A stretch of DNA of 64,000 bases from Pontimonas salivibrio (GTDB lineage: Bacteria > Actinomycetota > Actinomycetes > Actinomycetales > Microbacteriaceae), in assembly GCF_002950575.1 (NCBI RefSeq), contig NZ_CP026923.1, positions 1-64,000 of the forward strand. The letters run 5' to 3'. This document shows positions 55,076 to 62,805 of this stretch, piece after piece (position 1 is the first letter of the stretch; each line of letters opens with the position of its first letter). Position numbers and translations under genes: made by a program. The notes beneath the pieces were generated by a model. It searched no databases. It was not told the origin of the DNA and saw nothing but the letters and a program-made list of their open reading frames with translations.

Positions 55076-55148
55076 GGCCCCATCGTTTAGCGGCCTAGGA
55101 CGCCGCCCTTTCACGGCGGTAGCACGGGTTCGAATCCCGTTGGGGTCA
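55076..55148 (+). tRNA. tRNA-Glu (TTC)
   Basis: 73 bases. Acceptor GGCCCCA/TGGGGTC, anticodon loop CTTTCAC (TTC), T arm ACGGG/TTCGAAT/CCCGT; discriminator A; no encoded CCA. Confidence 0.95.
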
Positions 55149-55168
55149 CGTATAATTTAATATCGCAA

Positions 55169-55242
55169 GGCCCTGTAGCGCAGTTGGTTAGCGTGCCGCC
55201 CTGTCACGGCGGAGGTCGCGGGTTCAAGTCCCGTCAGGGTCG
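55169..55242 (+). tRNA. tRNA-Asp (GTC)
   Basis: 74 bases. Acceptor GGCCCTG/CAGGGTC, anticodon loop CTGTCAC (GTC), T loop TTCAAGT; discriminator G; no encoded CCA. Confidence 0.95.
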
Positions 55243-55247
55243 CGAAC

Positions 55248-55274
55248 TAAAGAGCCCCCCAGCGGGGCTCTTTA
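55248..55274 (+). terminator. Terminator between tRNA-Asp and tRNA-Phe
   Basis: TAAAGAGCCCC and GGGGCTCTTTA pair perfectly around CCAGC; only a short T run, but the AT-rich base of the stem suits termination in both directions. Confidence 0.7.
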
Positions 55275-55299
55275 GTGAGGACACACAATCAGTGTCCTT

Positions 55300-55372
55300 G
55301 GCTCTGTAGCTCAGTTGGTAGAGCGTTCGACTGAAAATCGAAAGGTCACCGGATCGATGCCGGTCGGAGCCA
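55300..55372 (+). tRNA. tRNA-Phe (GAA)
   Basis: 73 bases. Acceptor GGCTCTG/CGGAGCC, anticodon loop CTGAAAA (GAA). The T loop reads ATCGATG, so position 54 is A where nearly all elongator tRNAs have T. Discriminator A; no encoded CCA. Confidence 0.92.
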
Positions 55373-55378
55373 CCGGAC

Positions 55379-55404
55379 CCTCGCGGAGTCCCCACACCGC
55401 GAGG
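55379..55404 (+). terminator. Terminator after tRNA-Phe
   Basis: CCTCGCGG and CCGCGAGG pair around a ten-base loop, followed by ATTGTTTCATT. Confidence 0.65.
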
Positions 55405-55410
55405 ATTGTT

Positions 55411-55536
55411 TCATTCTCGGACTCGTGATCCAGCTTCGTCCAGCGCCTGTTTCCCTCCACGGGTAACCAGACGCTCTTTCGGGGTTACTTTCGCCAGAGA
55501 CAAGTCCCGCCAATACAGAGCGATTCTGCCTTGATC
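55411..55536 (-). pseudogene. Possible gene tail or small ORF after parE
   Basis: A minus-strand stretch of about 42 codons without a clear start reads RIALYWRDLSLAKVTPKERL and continues ...VTRGGKQALDEAGSRVRE to a TGA at 55411. The composition is protein-like, but I cannot place it. It may be the end of a gene lost when the parDE region was inserted. Confidence 0.25.
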
Positions 55537-55542
55537 CGAGTT

Positions 55543-55866
55543 CTAGGAACCGCCATCCGGAAGTGTGTTTTTGATGAGGCCTTCGTGATCCCGACCGCCG
55601 TAATAGACGCCATAAATCTTGACCTCCCGCTCACTGATGATGAACGCGATCATTACCCGTCGCCTGAAACCCAAGGTTCTCATTTCAGGGTAAAGATCGT
55701 CTCGCGCGATGCCCCGATGAGGAAAAGTACTCAAGCTGTCGCAGAAGTCATAGACCGATAGCACGAAGCGTTCCGCTGCTTCGGATGATCTCTGATTCGC
55801 GACCCAAAGGAAGATATCGGTCAGTTGCTGCTGAGCTTCAGGAGAGTAGGTGACCCGATACGTCAC
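55543..55866 (-). CDS. ParE/RelE-family toxin
   Basis: 107 residues, RelE/ParE fold: YRVTYSPEAQQQLTDIFLWVANQ at the start, FVLSVYDFCDSLSTFPHRGIARD, then MRTLGFRRRVMIAFIIS and VYYGGRDHEGLI. The late R and H residues fit ParE more than RelE, so a gyrase poison is more likely than an mRNA cutter. GTG at 55866 overlaps the antitoxin stop by four bases, so it is made after the antitoxin. Located just after the tRNA cluster, as often for acquired modules. Confidence 0.85.
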   Translation of the reverse strand: MTYRVTYSPEAQQQLTDIFLWVANQRSSEAAERFVLSVYDFCDSLSTFPHRGIARDDLYPEMRTLGFRRRVMIAFIISEREVKIYGVYYGGRDHEGLIKNTLPDGGS

Positions 55867-56147
55867 GAGTCATTTTCAGCGTCATATTTAGCTCTCAGGC
55901 CTGAAAGGTAGGCGCGCATGTCTTCGGCACTGAGTGCCCGAGCCGGGTCGGCTCGCATCGCCTCAACCGAGTTCACCACCTCGGTTCGCAGCCACCGCTC
56001 GACAGCCTCTTCTTGTGAGAACAGCGCACGGAGTCCGTCGCGGATAACTTCGCTTTCGCTCGCATAGGCGCCAGAGGCGACGCGCTCCTTCAACGCCTCA
56101 GCCATGTTGTTAGGGAGCGTGATGCTGAGCTGCTTCGTGGTGCGCAT
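55863..56147 (-). CDS. ParD-family antitoxin (ribbon-helix-helix)
   Basis: 94 residues from ATG at 56147: MRTTKQLSITLPNNMAEALK is a ribbon strand, then ERVASGAYASESEVIRDGLRAL completes the RHH. The acidic carboxy end (AEDMRAYLSGLRAKYDAEND) would wrap the toxin. The frame is open upstream to 56372, but that part is a shadow. It should bind its own promoter (56150-56230, no clear palindrome seen). Confidence 0.87.
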   Translation of the reverse strand: MRTTKQLSITLPNNMAEALKERVASGAYASESEVIRDGLRALFSQEEAVERWLRTEVVNSVEAMRADPARALSAEDMRAYLSGLRAKYDAENDS

Positions 56148-56395
56148 AATCGGCCCTCTCGGTGAGTATGACTCAATCCTACTATTCGTTCTCAATACAG
56201 ACCACCTCCGAGTAGGTACGAAGAAGTAGAAGACGTGTTTCGGTGGGGGCGTCGTGATTATCAACACGGCAGTAATCACCCGATCAAGAGCGGTCGAAAT
56301 CACCACTTCCTCCACTTGTCGGTGGTGGGATTTACTGTCCCCGCATGGCCATCCCCAACACACTCCGCCCAAGCCCTCTTAGAACTAATCCCTTA

Positions 56396-56431
56396 ACCAA
56401 TTATTTTTGGTCAATACCAAGTATTATTGGT
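56396..56431. promoter_or_regulatory. Two 16-bp palindromes, 20-bp apart, before the nucleotidyltransferase gene
   Basis: ACCAATTATTTTTGGT (56396-56411) and ACCAAGTATTATTGGT (56416-56431). They lie five bases from the ATG at 56438, so a bound protein would block translation or transcription start. The 20-base period places both on one face. Likely self-control by the HTH part of the gene. Confidence 0.72.
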
Positions 56432-56437
56432 AGCGTC

Positions 56438-57055
56438 ATGATTCTTAAAAAACCGTTTCTCAGTGTGACCCCGAGCCTCGACGGGGACGTCCTCGCCCGA
56501 GTAGCACGCGCCACCGACTGGCTTTCGGTTCCTCAGATTCACGCTCTTCTGCCCGAGCGCTCCGACGAGGGCATTCGCAAGACCCTCACTCGCTTGGTCC
56601 AGCACGGCCTACTCCTCGAAAAGGTTTTTGGCAGATCGCGGGTGTTTTCCCTCAATCGTGACCATCTCCTCGCATCGGCAGTAGTGGAAATCGCCGAGGC
56701 CCAGGAATGCTTCCTTGATCGACTTGTCCAGCGTTGCGCCTCGTGGGATAGCCCCCCTGTGTTCGCTGCGCTATTTGGCTCAGCAGCGAGAGGCGAAATG
56801 ACCCCAGAAAGCGACATTGACCTCTTCATCGTTGAGCCAATCAACGCCGACGACGACACCTTCTCCGAACAGGTTGATGTGCTTTGCGCCGAAGCGTCAC
56901 GTTGGACGGGAAACGACGTGCAGGCGCTGGTAATCCCCGAAAAGTCCCTCACGGGAGCAAAAGATCTCGAACCGGTCCTATCCGACATCGAGCGAGAGGG
57001 GCTTTTCTTTGTCGGCGCCAGGCGCGACTTTTCGTCATCCATTGAGCATCGATGA
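56438..57055 (+). CDS. Winged-helix + nucleotidyltransferase (MNT-like) protein
   Basis: 205 residues from ATG at 56438; residues 1-85 are a winged helix (LSVPQIHALLPERSDEGIRK, LTRLVQHGLLLEKVFGRSRVFSLN), 105-200 a minimal nucleotidyltransferase with AALFGSAARGEMTPESDIDLFIV, the GS-x10-D-x-D active site, intact. Similar proteins are found in toxin-antitoxin (HEPN/MNT) and resistance contexts; no HEPN gene is adjacent. The upstream frame to 56345 crosses the palindromes and is unlikely to be read. No ribosome site is clear. An AMP-transferring antitoxin or an orphan regulator is possible. Confidence 0.75.
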   Translation: MILKKPFLSVTPSLDGDVLARVARATDWLSVPQIHALLPERSDEGIRKTLTRLVQHGLLLEKVFGRSRVFSLNRDHLLASAVVEIAEAQECFLDRLVQRCASWDSPPVFAALFGSAARGEMTPESDIDLFIVEPINADDDTFSEQVDVLCAEASRWTGNDVQALVIPEKSLTGAKDLEPVLSDIEREGLFFVGARRDFSSSIEHR

Positions 57056-57121
57056 CCCCGACCCAGTAAGTCGGCGGTCCGCACACAGCCCCTTCATGGA
57101 CGAAAAGACGAGCGGGCCTCT

Positions 57122-58534
57122 TTAGCTGTAGTGGGAAACCATTCGGTTGCCCGCAATCAGTGATCCACCGAGCACTGCGGGGATTCCGCCTCCAGGGTGA
57201 ACACTTGCTCCGACCCGCCACAACCAACGGTGTCGAAGGGAGTGGTAGCCGGGGCTGTGGAAGGGACCCGATTGCCACCAGGGGCGTCCCGCCCCATACA
57301 AGGCGCCGCCAACTGCGCCAAAGCTTTCAAAATACTCCGGGTGCAAGGTGGTGTAGTCCTCGACGATGTCGGACCATTTGGCATCAATGCCCATCACATC
57401 GAGCGAGCGCTGCAGTTCGCTCGACACCCAGTCATCGGCCACTCCCGCGCTTTCGCCATTAGCCGGGGCGGTCAGCAGGAATGCTGCTGTGGCTTTGTCG
57501 TTCGGGTAAATGTGGCCGGTTTTGTAATAGTTCACAAACGCCATCGTTTGTTGTGGGATGCGTCTGTTCAGAACGCTGTCAAAAAGCTCATCAGGCTCAT
57601 CGGGCAACACCACCGAATGGGTGACCGTGTCATCGGGTAGGTCTTCTTTAAGTGCAGCAAAGACGGCGACCCCAGAGCAGGACAGGTTCTTTGGGTCAGG
57701 TCGGGGGTGGCCCATCAGCCGCTCCAACACTCCCGCGTCCAAGGCACTGACGACGAAGTCGGCTTCGTAGTGTCCTTGTTCTGTAGTCACCGACTTTTTT
57801 GAGACCGCAGTAGCGCCTTCGGAGAGTCGAAACTGTGCTCCAGCAGCTTCAGCTAGGCGGTGAAGGGAGTTCGCAATTTCCCAGACACCTCCCGTGGGAA
57901 CGAAGACGCCCTCATCGGCCATCACTGCCGGCATAGTGGCGTAGAGGGCGAGGGTCTGTTCGGGAGCCACACCCGCATTGAGAGTGTGGATGGCGATGAT
58001 GTCGCGCAGTGGCTCGGGGAGGTCCAAGCGATGATCCAGGTAGGCCTTTGTGCTTAGGTGCCTGCCGTAGGAGGAGACGAGTTTGCCCGCTGGTGCCATC
58101 ACTCCCGCTCCGAGCGGATCGGTCGTGAGCAGGTCGGTAATCGCCGGGCCCAGCGTCGCGTGTTCGGATTGGAATGCTGCCCAGGCTTCTGCCCACGGGT
58201 GATTGGGGGCCACAGGAATATCGGTGACGTGCCCTCGGTAGAAATAGCGACCCACTTCGGGAAGCCGCTCTAAATTCAAGGCGGCGATTTCTCTGGCGGG
58301 TACCCCGGGACCGAGCGAGTCGTAGCGGTCAAAGAAGCGCTCCAACACTTGGGGGAAGGTCACGAGCGACGGGCCAGTATCGATGCGCTGGCCGGAGACA
58401 CTGATTCGGCGGGATTTGCCACCCACCCAGTCATTTTTTTCCAACACGGTGACGTCAAAGCCTGCCTTGGCAAGCAATGCGCTGGTGGCTAGGCCTCCGA
58501 GGCCCGCGCCGATGATGATGACGCGACGACTCAT
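57122..58534 (-). CDS. CrtI-family FAD oxidoreductase (carotenoid desaturase-like)
   Basis: 470 residues. RVIIIGAGLGGLATSALLAKAGFDVTVLEKNDWVGGKSR is the FAD-binding start; FVNYYKTG and GASVHPGGGIPAVLGGSLIAG the later FAD and membrane sites. The family includes phytoene desaturase (CrtI), CrtD and CrtN-like enzymes. It overlaps the UbiA-like gene by four bases. No crtB or crtE lies nearby, so it may work on a carotenoid precursor made elsewhere. A CrtD-like role is also possible. Confidence 0.78.
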   Translation of the reverse strand: MSRRVIIIGAGLGGLATSALLAKAGFDVTVLEKNDWVGGKSRRISVSGQRIDTGPSLVTFPQVLERFFDRYDSLGPGVPAREIAALNLERLPEVGRYFYRGHVTDIPVAPNHPWAEAWAAFQSEHATLGPAITDLLTTDPLGAGVMAPAGKLVSSYGRHLSTKAYLDHRLDLPEPLRDIIAIHTLNAGVAPEQTLALYATMPAVMADEGVFVPTGGVWEIANSLHRLAEAAGAQFRLSEGATAVSKKSVTTEQGHYEADFVVSALDAGVLERLMGHPRPDPKNLSCSGVAVFAALKEDLPDDTVTHSVVLPDEPDELFDSVLNRRIPQQTMAFVNYYKTGHIYPNDKATAAFLLTAPANGESAGVADDWVSSELQRSLDVMGIDAKWSDIVEDYTTLHPEYFESFGAVGGALYGAGRPWWQSGPFHSPGYHSLRHRWLWRVGASVHPGGGIPAVLGGSLIAGNRMVSHYS

Positions 58535-59376
58535 GCGGGGTAGCTTCCCACAACAAGGCCGACAACCAGCTGGAATCCGGCGACAGCGCCTGCCACGTAG
58601 GGGAAAGCCACAGAGAATCGGTAAAGGTCCCGCGCTTTAGGGGTGGTGGGCTCTCGCCACAGGGCAATGACCAACCATCCGGCAATCAGCGCGTTCACAA
58701 TCGCCACCGGCCAGTTCACGAGGGCGAAAAATACGGTGGAGATTACCCAGAACACGGCCGACCAGATCAGTGCACCTTTGGTGCCAAACGCCACAGCGGT
58801 GGTCCTGATCCCGGCATCAGCGTCTTCGTCGATGTCTTGGATGGCGTCGTAGACGTGCTTGGCCATACTCCACGCCATCAGGCCAATGGCAGCCGCCCAG
58901 ACAGGCTGCTCGCCGAGTGCGAAGGGGACAAAGACCAGTGGGTAGGCGTAATCGGTGTTAGATATCGAATCCCACACCGGACGACCTTTAAAGCGCAGCG
59001 GGGTTGAAGAGTACTGCCAGAAAGAAAACGCATAGGCGAGCATCCACGCCCAAGCCGGCCACGGCAAGGTCACCACAAAGTAGACAAGGAAGGGGATGTT
59101 CGTCAGCGCCACTCCCCAGGCGATGGCTCGGACTTCCCCGTCGACAATCTTCGCTCCGCCGTAACCACCCTTCCGGGCGTTGGGGTCGTCGGTTTCTCGA
59201 TCGAAAATATCGTTGATGCCGTAAATCAGCAGGTTGAACGGAAAAGTCACCCAGATGAGGATGGGAAGAATGTCCCAGGTCCAGAGGTAACCCGACAACC
59301 ACATCGCAATGACCGTGGTGCCAATCGTGTTGACCCACAGAACGGGCCGAGAAATTTCCACGAGGCGGCGAAGCAC
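58531..59376 (-). CDS. UbiA-family prenyltransferase (lycopene elongase-like)
   Basis: 281 residues with about eight helices. LIYGINDIFDRETDDPNARKGG is the N-D-x-x-D-x-x-x-D prenyl-diphosphate site, and DAIQDIDEDADAGIRTTA the second acidic site. Close in pattern to CrtEb/LbtBC that add C5 units to lycopene in C50 carotenoid synthesis of Corynebacterium and Micrococcus. The overlap with the CrtI-like gene supports that pathway, though menaquinone or haem prenylation cannot be excluded. Confidence 0.75.
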   Translation of the reverse strand: MLRRLVEISRPVLWVNTIGTTVIAMWLSGYLWTWDILPILIWVTFPFNLLIYGINDIFDRETDDPNARKGGYGGAKIVDGEVRAIAWGVALTNIPFLVYFVVTLPWPAWAWMLAYAFSFWQYSSTPLRFKGRPVWDSISNTDYAYPLVFVPFALGEQPVWAAAIGLMAWSMAKHVYDAIQDIDEDADAGIRTTAVAFGTKGALIWSAVFWVISTVFFALVNWPVAIVNALIAGWLVIALWREPTTPKARDLYRFSVAFPYVAGAVAGFQLVVGLVVGSYPA

Positions 59377-59455
59377 CCCTTCACTCTAGCCCCCTCCCCT
59401 TAAGGCCCAATCCCGGGCACAAAACGGATTATTTATGGCCTTTTCCTGGCAGACC

Positions 59456-59480
59456 ACTAACTAAACTCACTATAGTTAGT
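59456..59480. promoter_or_regulatory. Inverted repeat before the LuxR regulator gene
   Basis: ACTAACTA and TAGTTAGT are exact inverse copies with nine bases between; ACTATAGT inside is itself palindromic. Located 15 bases from the GTG at 59496 and 80 bases from the divergent UbiA gene, so it may control both. Confidence 0.55.
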
Positions 59481-59495
59481 AGGGAAGGGTGTATC

Positions 59496-60200
59496 GTGGA
59501 AAACTTTTTGTTCGGGATGTCGGTGGGTGACCCACTGGTCCAACGACGCGTGCTCGTCTTCGACCCTCAACCCCTTTTCCGGGACCTCGTGGTGTGTAGC
59601 TTGAAACACGCCGACTTTGACGCCTACGGTGCTGGCACCCCGGAAGAGGCCTGGCGGGGCATCAGTCAACATGACCCTGATGCCGTTCTACTGGAGCTCA
59701 ACATCAACTCTTGTGAGAGCGGTGTGGAGTTCGCCGAAGCAATGCTTGAACTCTCTCCGGGAATCGGCTTGGTGTTCCTCACCGGCGTGAGACACCCAAA
59801 AATCATTGACCCTGAACGCGGCGACCTTCCAAGAGGTGCGGCGTTCCTGCACAAATCGTCCCTATCGGGAACCGAAGAAATTGTGTCGGCACTGGATGGA
59901 GTACTTCGAGGGCGAGCCGATGTCCCTCGACACGATCGGGAGTACGCAGCAGGCTGGGAACACCTCTCCAGCCAACAAATTGATGTGTTGCGGCTAATCG
60001 CCGAGGGTCACTCGAATAAAGAAATTGCGGCGCTTCGGGGTACCCAAGTGCGATCAGTGGAAGCACTCATCGGCCGCACATTCGATCAACTTGAGATTCA
60101 CTTCCCCGGAGGTGACGGAAACAGACGGGTATTAGCAGCCAGACACTTCCTCCTCGCCTGTTCCCCCCAGATGGAGCGACCCCTCGCTCACACCGCGTAA
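59496..60200 (+). CDS. LuxR-type response regulator with altered phospho-acceptor
   Basis: 234 residues. The receiver-like domain (18-135) begins RRVLVFDPQPLFRDLVV and the strand that normally ends with the phosphorylated aspartate reads AVLLELN; glutamate replaces aspartate. One of the two early acidic residues is also missing (F-D-P). The T and K switch residues (VFLTG, AFLHK) remain. The HTH is HLSSQQIDVLRLIAEGHSNKEIA, complete. So it may work without phosphorylation. No kinase gene nearby. GTG at 59496. Confidence 0.78.
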   Translation: MENFLFGMSVGDPLVQRRVLVFDPQPLFRDLVVCSLKHADFDAYGAGTPEEAWRGISQHDPDAVLLELNINSCESGVEFAEAMLELSPGIGLVFLTGVRHPKIIDPERGDLPRGAAFLHKSSLSGTEEIVSALDGVLRGRADVPRHDREYAAGWEHLSSQQIDVLRLIAEGHSNKEIAALRGTQVRSVEALIGRTFDQLEIHFPGGDGNRRVLAARHFLLACSPQMERPLAHTA

Positions 60201-60286
60201 CACCGCCCATCTGATGGTGGCCCTCATAGGCGCGTAAGCGCCGACGTCACAGCCATTGGACCACACCACGTTGGCTCGTTGAGAGG

Positions 60287-61102
60287 CTACGCGTCTGAAG
60301 GTTTAGTCCTCAGTGGACCGCGATGCGTCTTATGTTGCGCTGATTGGGCCACAGGTTTCACGGTGACCAAGTCGAGGTTCACGTGCGCGGGCAATTCCAG
60401 GGCGGAAGCAATCGTGAGCGCCACATCTTCAGCAAGCAGCGGCCGATCCACATTGGCATAGACCGACTGCGAACGGGCACTGTCGCCTCGAAAACGGTTG
60501 AGGGCAAATTCGTCGGTCTTCACCATGCCCGGTGCAATATCGATTACTCGAATGGGTTCGCCGTTTAATTCCAGACGCAACACCTGCATCATCGCGTGGG
60601 CGGCGTATTTTGCGGCGTTGTAACCCCCACCCCCCTCATAGGGGGTGAACCCTGCGGTTGAGGTGACGGTGAGAATATCGGCACCACCACTGCTGTCCGC
60701 GGCTTTACGCAGCATCGGCAGGAAGGTGGAAATCATCCGCTTTGTCCCCAGCACGTTGATTTCATACATCCAGCGCCACTCGTCGATGGACCCGCCTTCA
60801 ACAGAATCCATCCCGATGGCCCCACCAGCGTTGTTAATCAACACGTCCAGGCCGCCGCCCTGCTCCACCCAAGACGCTAGGGCCGCCACCTCATCATCGT
60901 GAGTGATATCGCAGACATAGGAGTCGATCTGGGGGTGGGTGGCCAACTCATCGAGTTTGTCTTTTCGCCTCGCAACCGCCAGCACATACCAACCCCGCTC
61001 GGCCAACAGCGTGGCGGTCGCCGCACCAATACCGGAGCTCGCTCCGGTCACCAGCACGCGTCTCGCGGGCTGGTGAGCGCGTTGGTCAGCCTGTGTCGTC
61101 AC
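60287..61102 (-). CDS. SDR-family NAD(P)-dependent oxidoreductase
   Basis: Short-chain dehydrogenase: RVLVTGASSGIGAATATLLAERG is the NADP site, LINNAGGAIG the central motif, TSTAGFTPYEGG and YNAAKYA the Ser-Tyr-Lys triad. YdfG-like (3-hydroxy acid dehydrogenase) by length and the V-C-D-I-T block. 271 residues. Convergent with the LuxR gene. Confidence 0.85.
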   Translation of the reverse strand: MTTQADQRAHQPARRVLVTGASSGIGAATATLLAERGWYVLAVARRKDKLDELATHPQIDSYVCDITHDDEVAALASWVEQGGGLDVLINNAGGAIGMDSVEGGSIDEWRWMYEINVLGTKRMISTFLPMLRKAADSSGGADILTVTSTAGFTPYEGGGGYNAAKYAAHAMMQVLRLELNGEPIRVIDIAPGMVKTDEFALNRFRGDSARSQSVYANVDRPLLAEDVALTIASALELPAHVNLDLVTVKPVAQSAQHKTHRGPLRTKPSDA

Positions 61103-61120
61103 GGCAATGAGGGAATCGTC

Positions 61121-62494
61121 CTAGAGCGATTTCACCGCACCGAGGACTTTGGTGAGCGAATCTTTCGCATCACCAAAGAGCAGTGTGGTGTTTTGCTCGA
61201 AGAGCAATTCGTTTTCGATGCCGGCGAATCCTGGGCGCATGGAGCGCTTCAGGAACACGACCTGCTGCGCCTCTCCCACATCCAAAATTGGCATGCCGTA
61301 GATGGGGGAACCGGGTGTCGTCTTGGCTGCCGGGTTCACCACGTCGTTTGCCCCCACCACGAGCGCCACATCGGCGTTCTTGAACTGCGGGTTCACCTGG
61401 TCCATTTCCACCAGCAGCTCGTAGGGCACACTCGCTTCGGCCAACAGCACGTTCATGTGTCCGGGCATACGTCCCGCCACAGGGTGCATGGCGTAGACCA
61501 CGTCGATGCCTTTGGCTTCGAGGGCCTGTTGCAGCTCGGAAATCGTGTGTTGTGCTTGGGCAACAGCGAGACCGTAACCGGGAACGATGATGACCCGGTT
61601 GGCGTAGCCCAACAAAATGGCGATGTCTTCAGCGGAGCTGGAGCGCACCGGCCGGTCAGACGCTTCGGTCGAACCGGCAGTTGATCCGCCCTTGAAGGCA
61701 CCGAAGATGGTGTTGGAGACACTGCGTCCCATGGCTTGGGCCATTTCGCGGGTGAGGATTGTTCCACTGGCACCGACCAGGGTTCCACCGACCAACAGCA
61801 GGGTGTTGCCGAGCACCAGACCAGATGCCGCAACAGCCAAACCGGTCAAGGCGTTCAGCAGTGAAATCACAATGGGCACATCGGCGCCACCCACTGGCAG
61901 CACCACGAGGACGCCGCCGAGAAGACCCAGTGCCATCAGAGCAATCGCCCAGGTGTAACTGGCATCGGCAATCACGAAGTATGACCCGACGCCGACCACT
62001 GCGACCAACGCGATCATCACGAACTGCTGTCCGGGGAAAGTCACCGGCCTGGTCGTCATCAGCTCTTGGAGTTTGAGGAAGGTGATGACAGAGCCGGAGA
62101 AGGACACGCTTCCGACAAACACCGTGAACGCCACCGCGATGAGGAAGCCCAAAGTGTCAGCGTGTTGGAGCTCCAGCAGGGCCACGACGGCAGCTGCGCC
62201 ACCACCGACACCGTTGAACAGTGCGACGAGCTGCGGCATTTGGGTCATCTGCACCATGCGGGAGGCGGGCACCGAGAGCACCGCACCCACCGCAATCACG
62301 CCCAGAATCCAGCCAATGTTTTCCAACTCGTGGGACAAGAACACGGTGACCACACCGATCAGTGCACCGAGTGCACCGAGCAGGTTGCCGCGCCTCGCGG
62401 ACTTCGGTGAGCTAAGCCCCTTCAGGGCGAGAATGAATAAGACCGCAGCGACAAGGTAGGCGAGCGCGGTAATAGTGGGGCTAAGAACGTTCAC
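61121..62494 (-). CDS. pntB: NAD(P) transhydrogenase beta subunit
   Basis: Membrane domain (about nine helices, residues 1-270) and NADP-binding domain (IIVPGYGLAVAQAQHTISEL, then DVALVVGANDVVNPAA). Uses the proton gradient to reduce NADP with NADH. 457 residues. Four-base overlap with the pntAb-like gene. Confidence 0.94.
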   Translation of the reverse strand: MNVLSPTITALAYLVAAVLFILALKGLSSPKSARRGNLLGALGALIGVVTVFLSHELENIGWILGVIAVGAVLSVPASRMVQMTQMPQLVALFNGVGGGAAAVVALLELQHADTLGFLIAVAFTVFVGSVSFSGSVITFLKLQELMTTRPVTFPGQQFVMIALVAVVGVGSYFVIADASYTWAIALMALGLLGGVLVVLPVGGADVPIVISLLNALTGLAVAASGLVLGNTLLLVGGTLVGASGTILTREMAQAMGRSVSNTIFGAFKGGSTAGSTEASDRPVRSSSAEDIAILLGYANRVIIVPGYGLAVAQAQHTISELQQALEAKGIDVVYAMHPVAGRMPGHMNVLLAEASVPYELLVEMDQVNPQFKNADVALVVGANDVVNPAAKTTPGSPIYGMPILDVGEAQQVVFLKRSMRPGFAGIENELLFEQNTTLLFGDAKDSLTKVLGAVKSL

Positions 62495-62802
62495 TTGGCG
62501 GCCCCTTCAGTGGTTGGGTTGGGTTTTTTCTTACCCGAGAACATTTCCAACATGCGGTCGGTGACAACGAAACCTCCGACGAGGTTTACCGTCGCCATCA
62601 GCACTGCGAGCAGTGCCACCGCGAGGATGAAAGCACTTTCTGCTTGGCCGGCGACCAGGATGGCGCCAACCAAAATGATTCCGTGGATGGCGTTTGCCCC
62701 CGACATCAGTGGGGTGTGCAGGGTGCTGGAGACTTTCGAGATGACCTCGAAGCCGACAAACACCGACAGCACAAAGAAGGTCAACAGGGTAATGGCGTCC
62801 AT
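62491..62802 (-). CDS. pntAB: NAD(P) transhydrogenase alpha-2 subunit (membrane part)
   Basis: 103 residues with three or four helices: LTFFVLSVFVGFEVISKVSS, LHTPLMSGANAIHGIILVGAI and FILAVALLAVLMATVNLVGGF. The H-T-P-L-M-S-G-x-N-A block is the family mark. The alpha subunit is split into two genes, as in many actinobacteria. Confidence 0.94.
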   Translation of the reverse strand: MDAITLLTFFVLSVFVGFEVISKVSSTLHTPLMSGANAIHGIILVGAILVAGQAESAFILAVALLAVLMATVNLVGGFVVTDRMLEMFSGKKKPNPTTEGAAK

Positions 62803-62805
62803 GGC

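Noticed and set aside
56148-56437. Riboswitch or structured RNA between parD and the nucleotidyltransferase
   Set aside because: Only short pairings are seen and no known riboswitch core; the palindromes fit DNA operators better.
60899-61684. Plus-strand frame of 261 codons opposite pntB and the SDR
   Set aside because: Antisense to two well-supported genes and of H/R-rich shadow composition.
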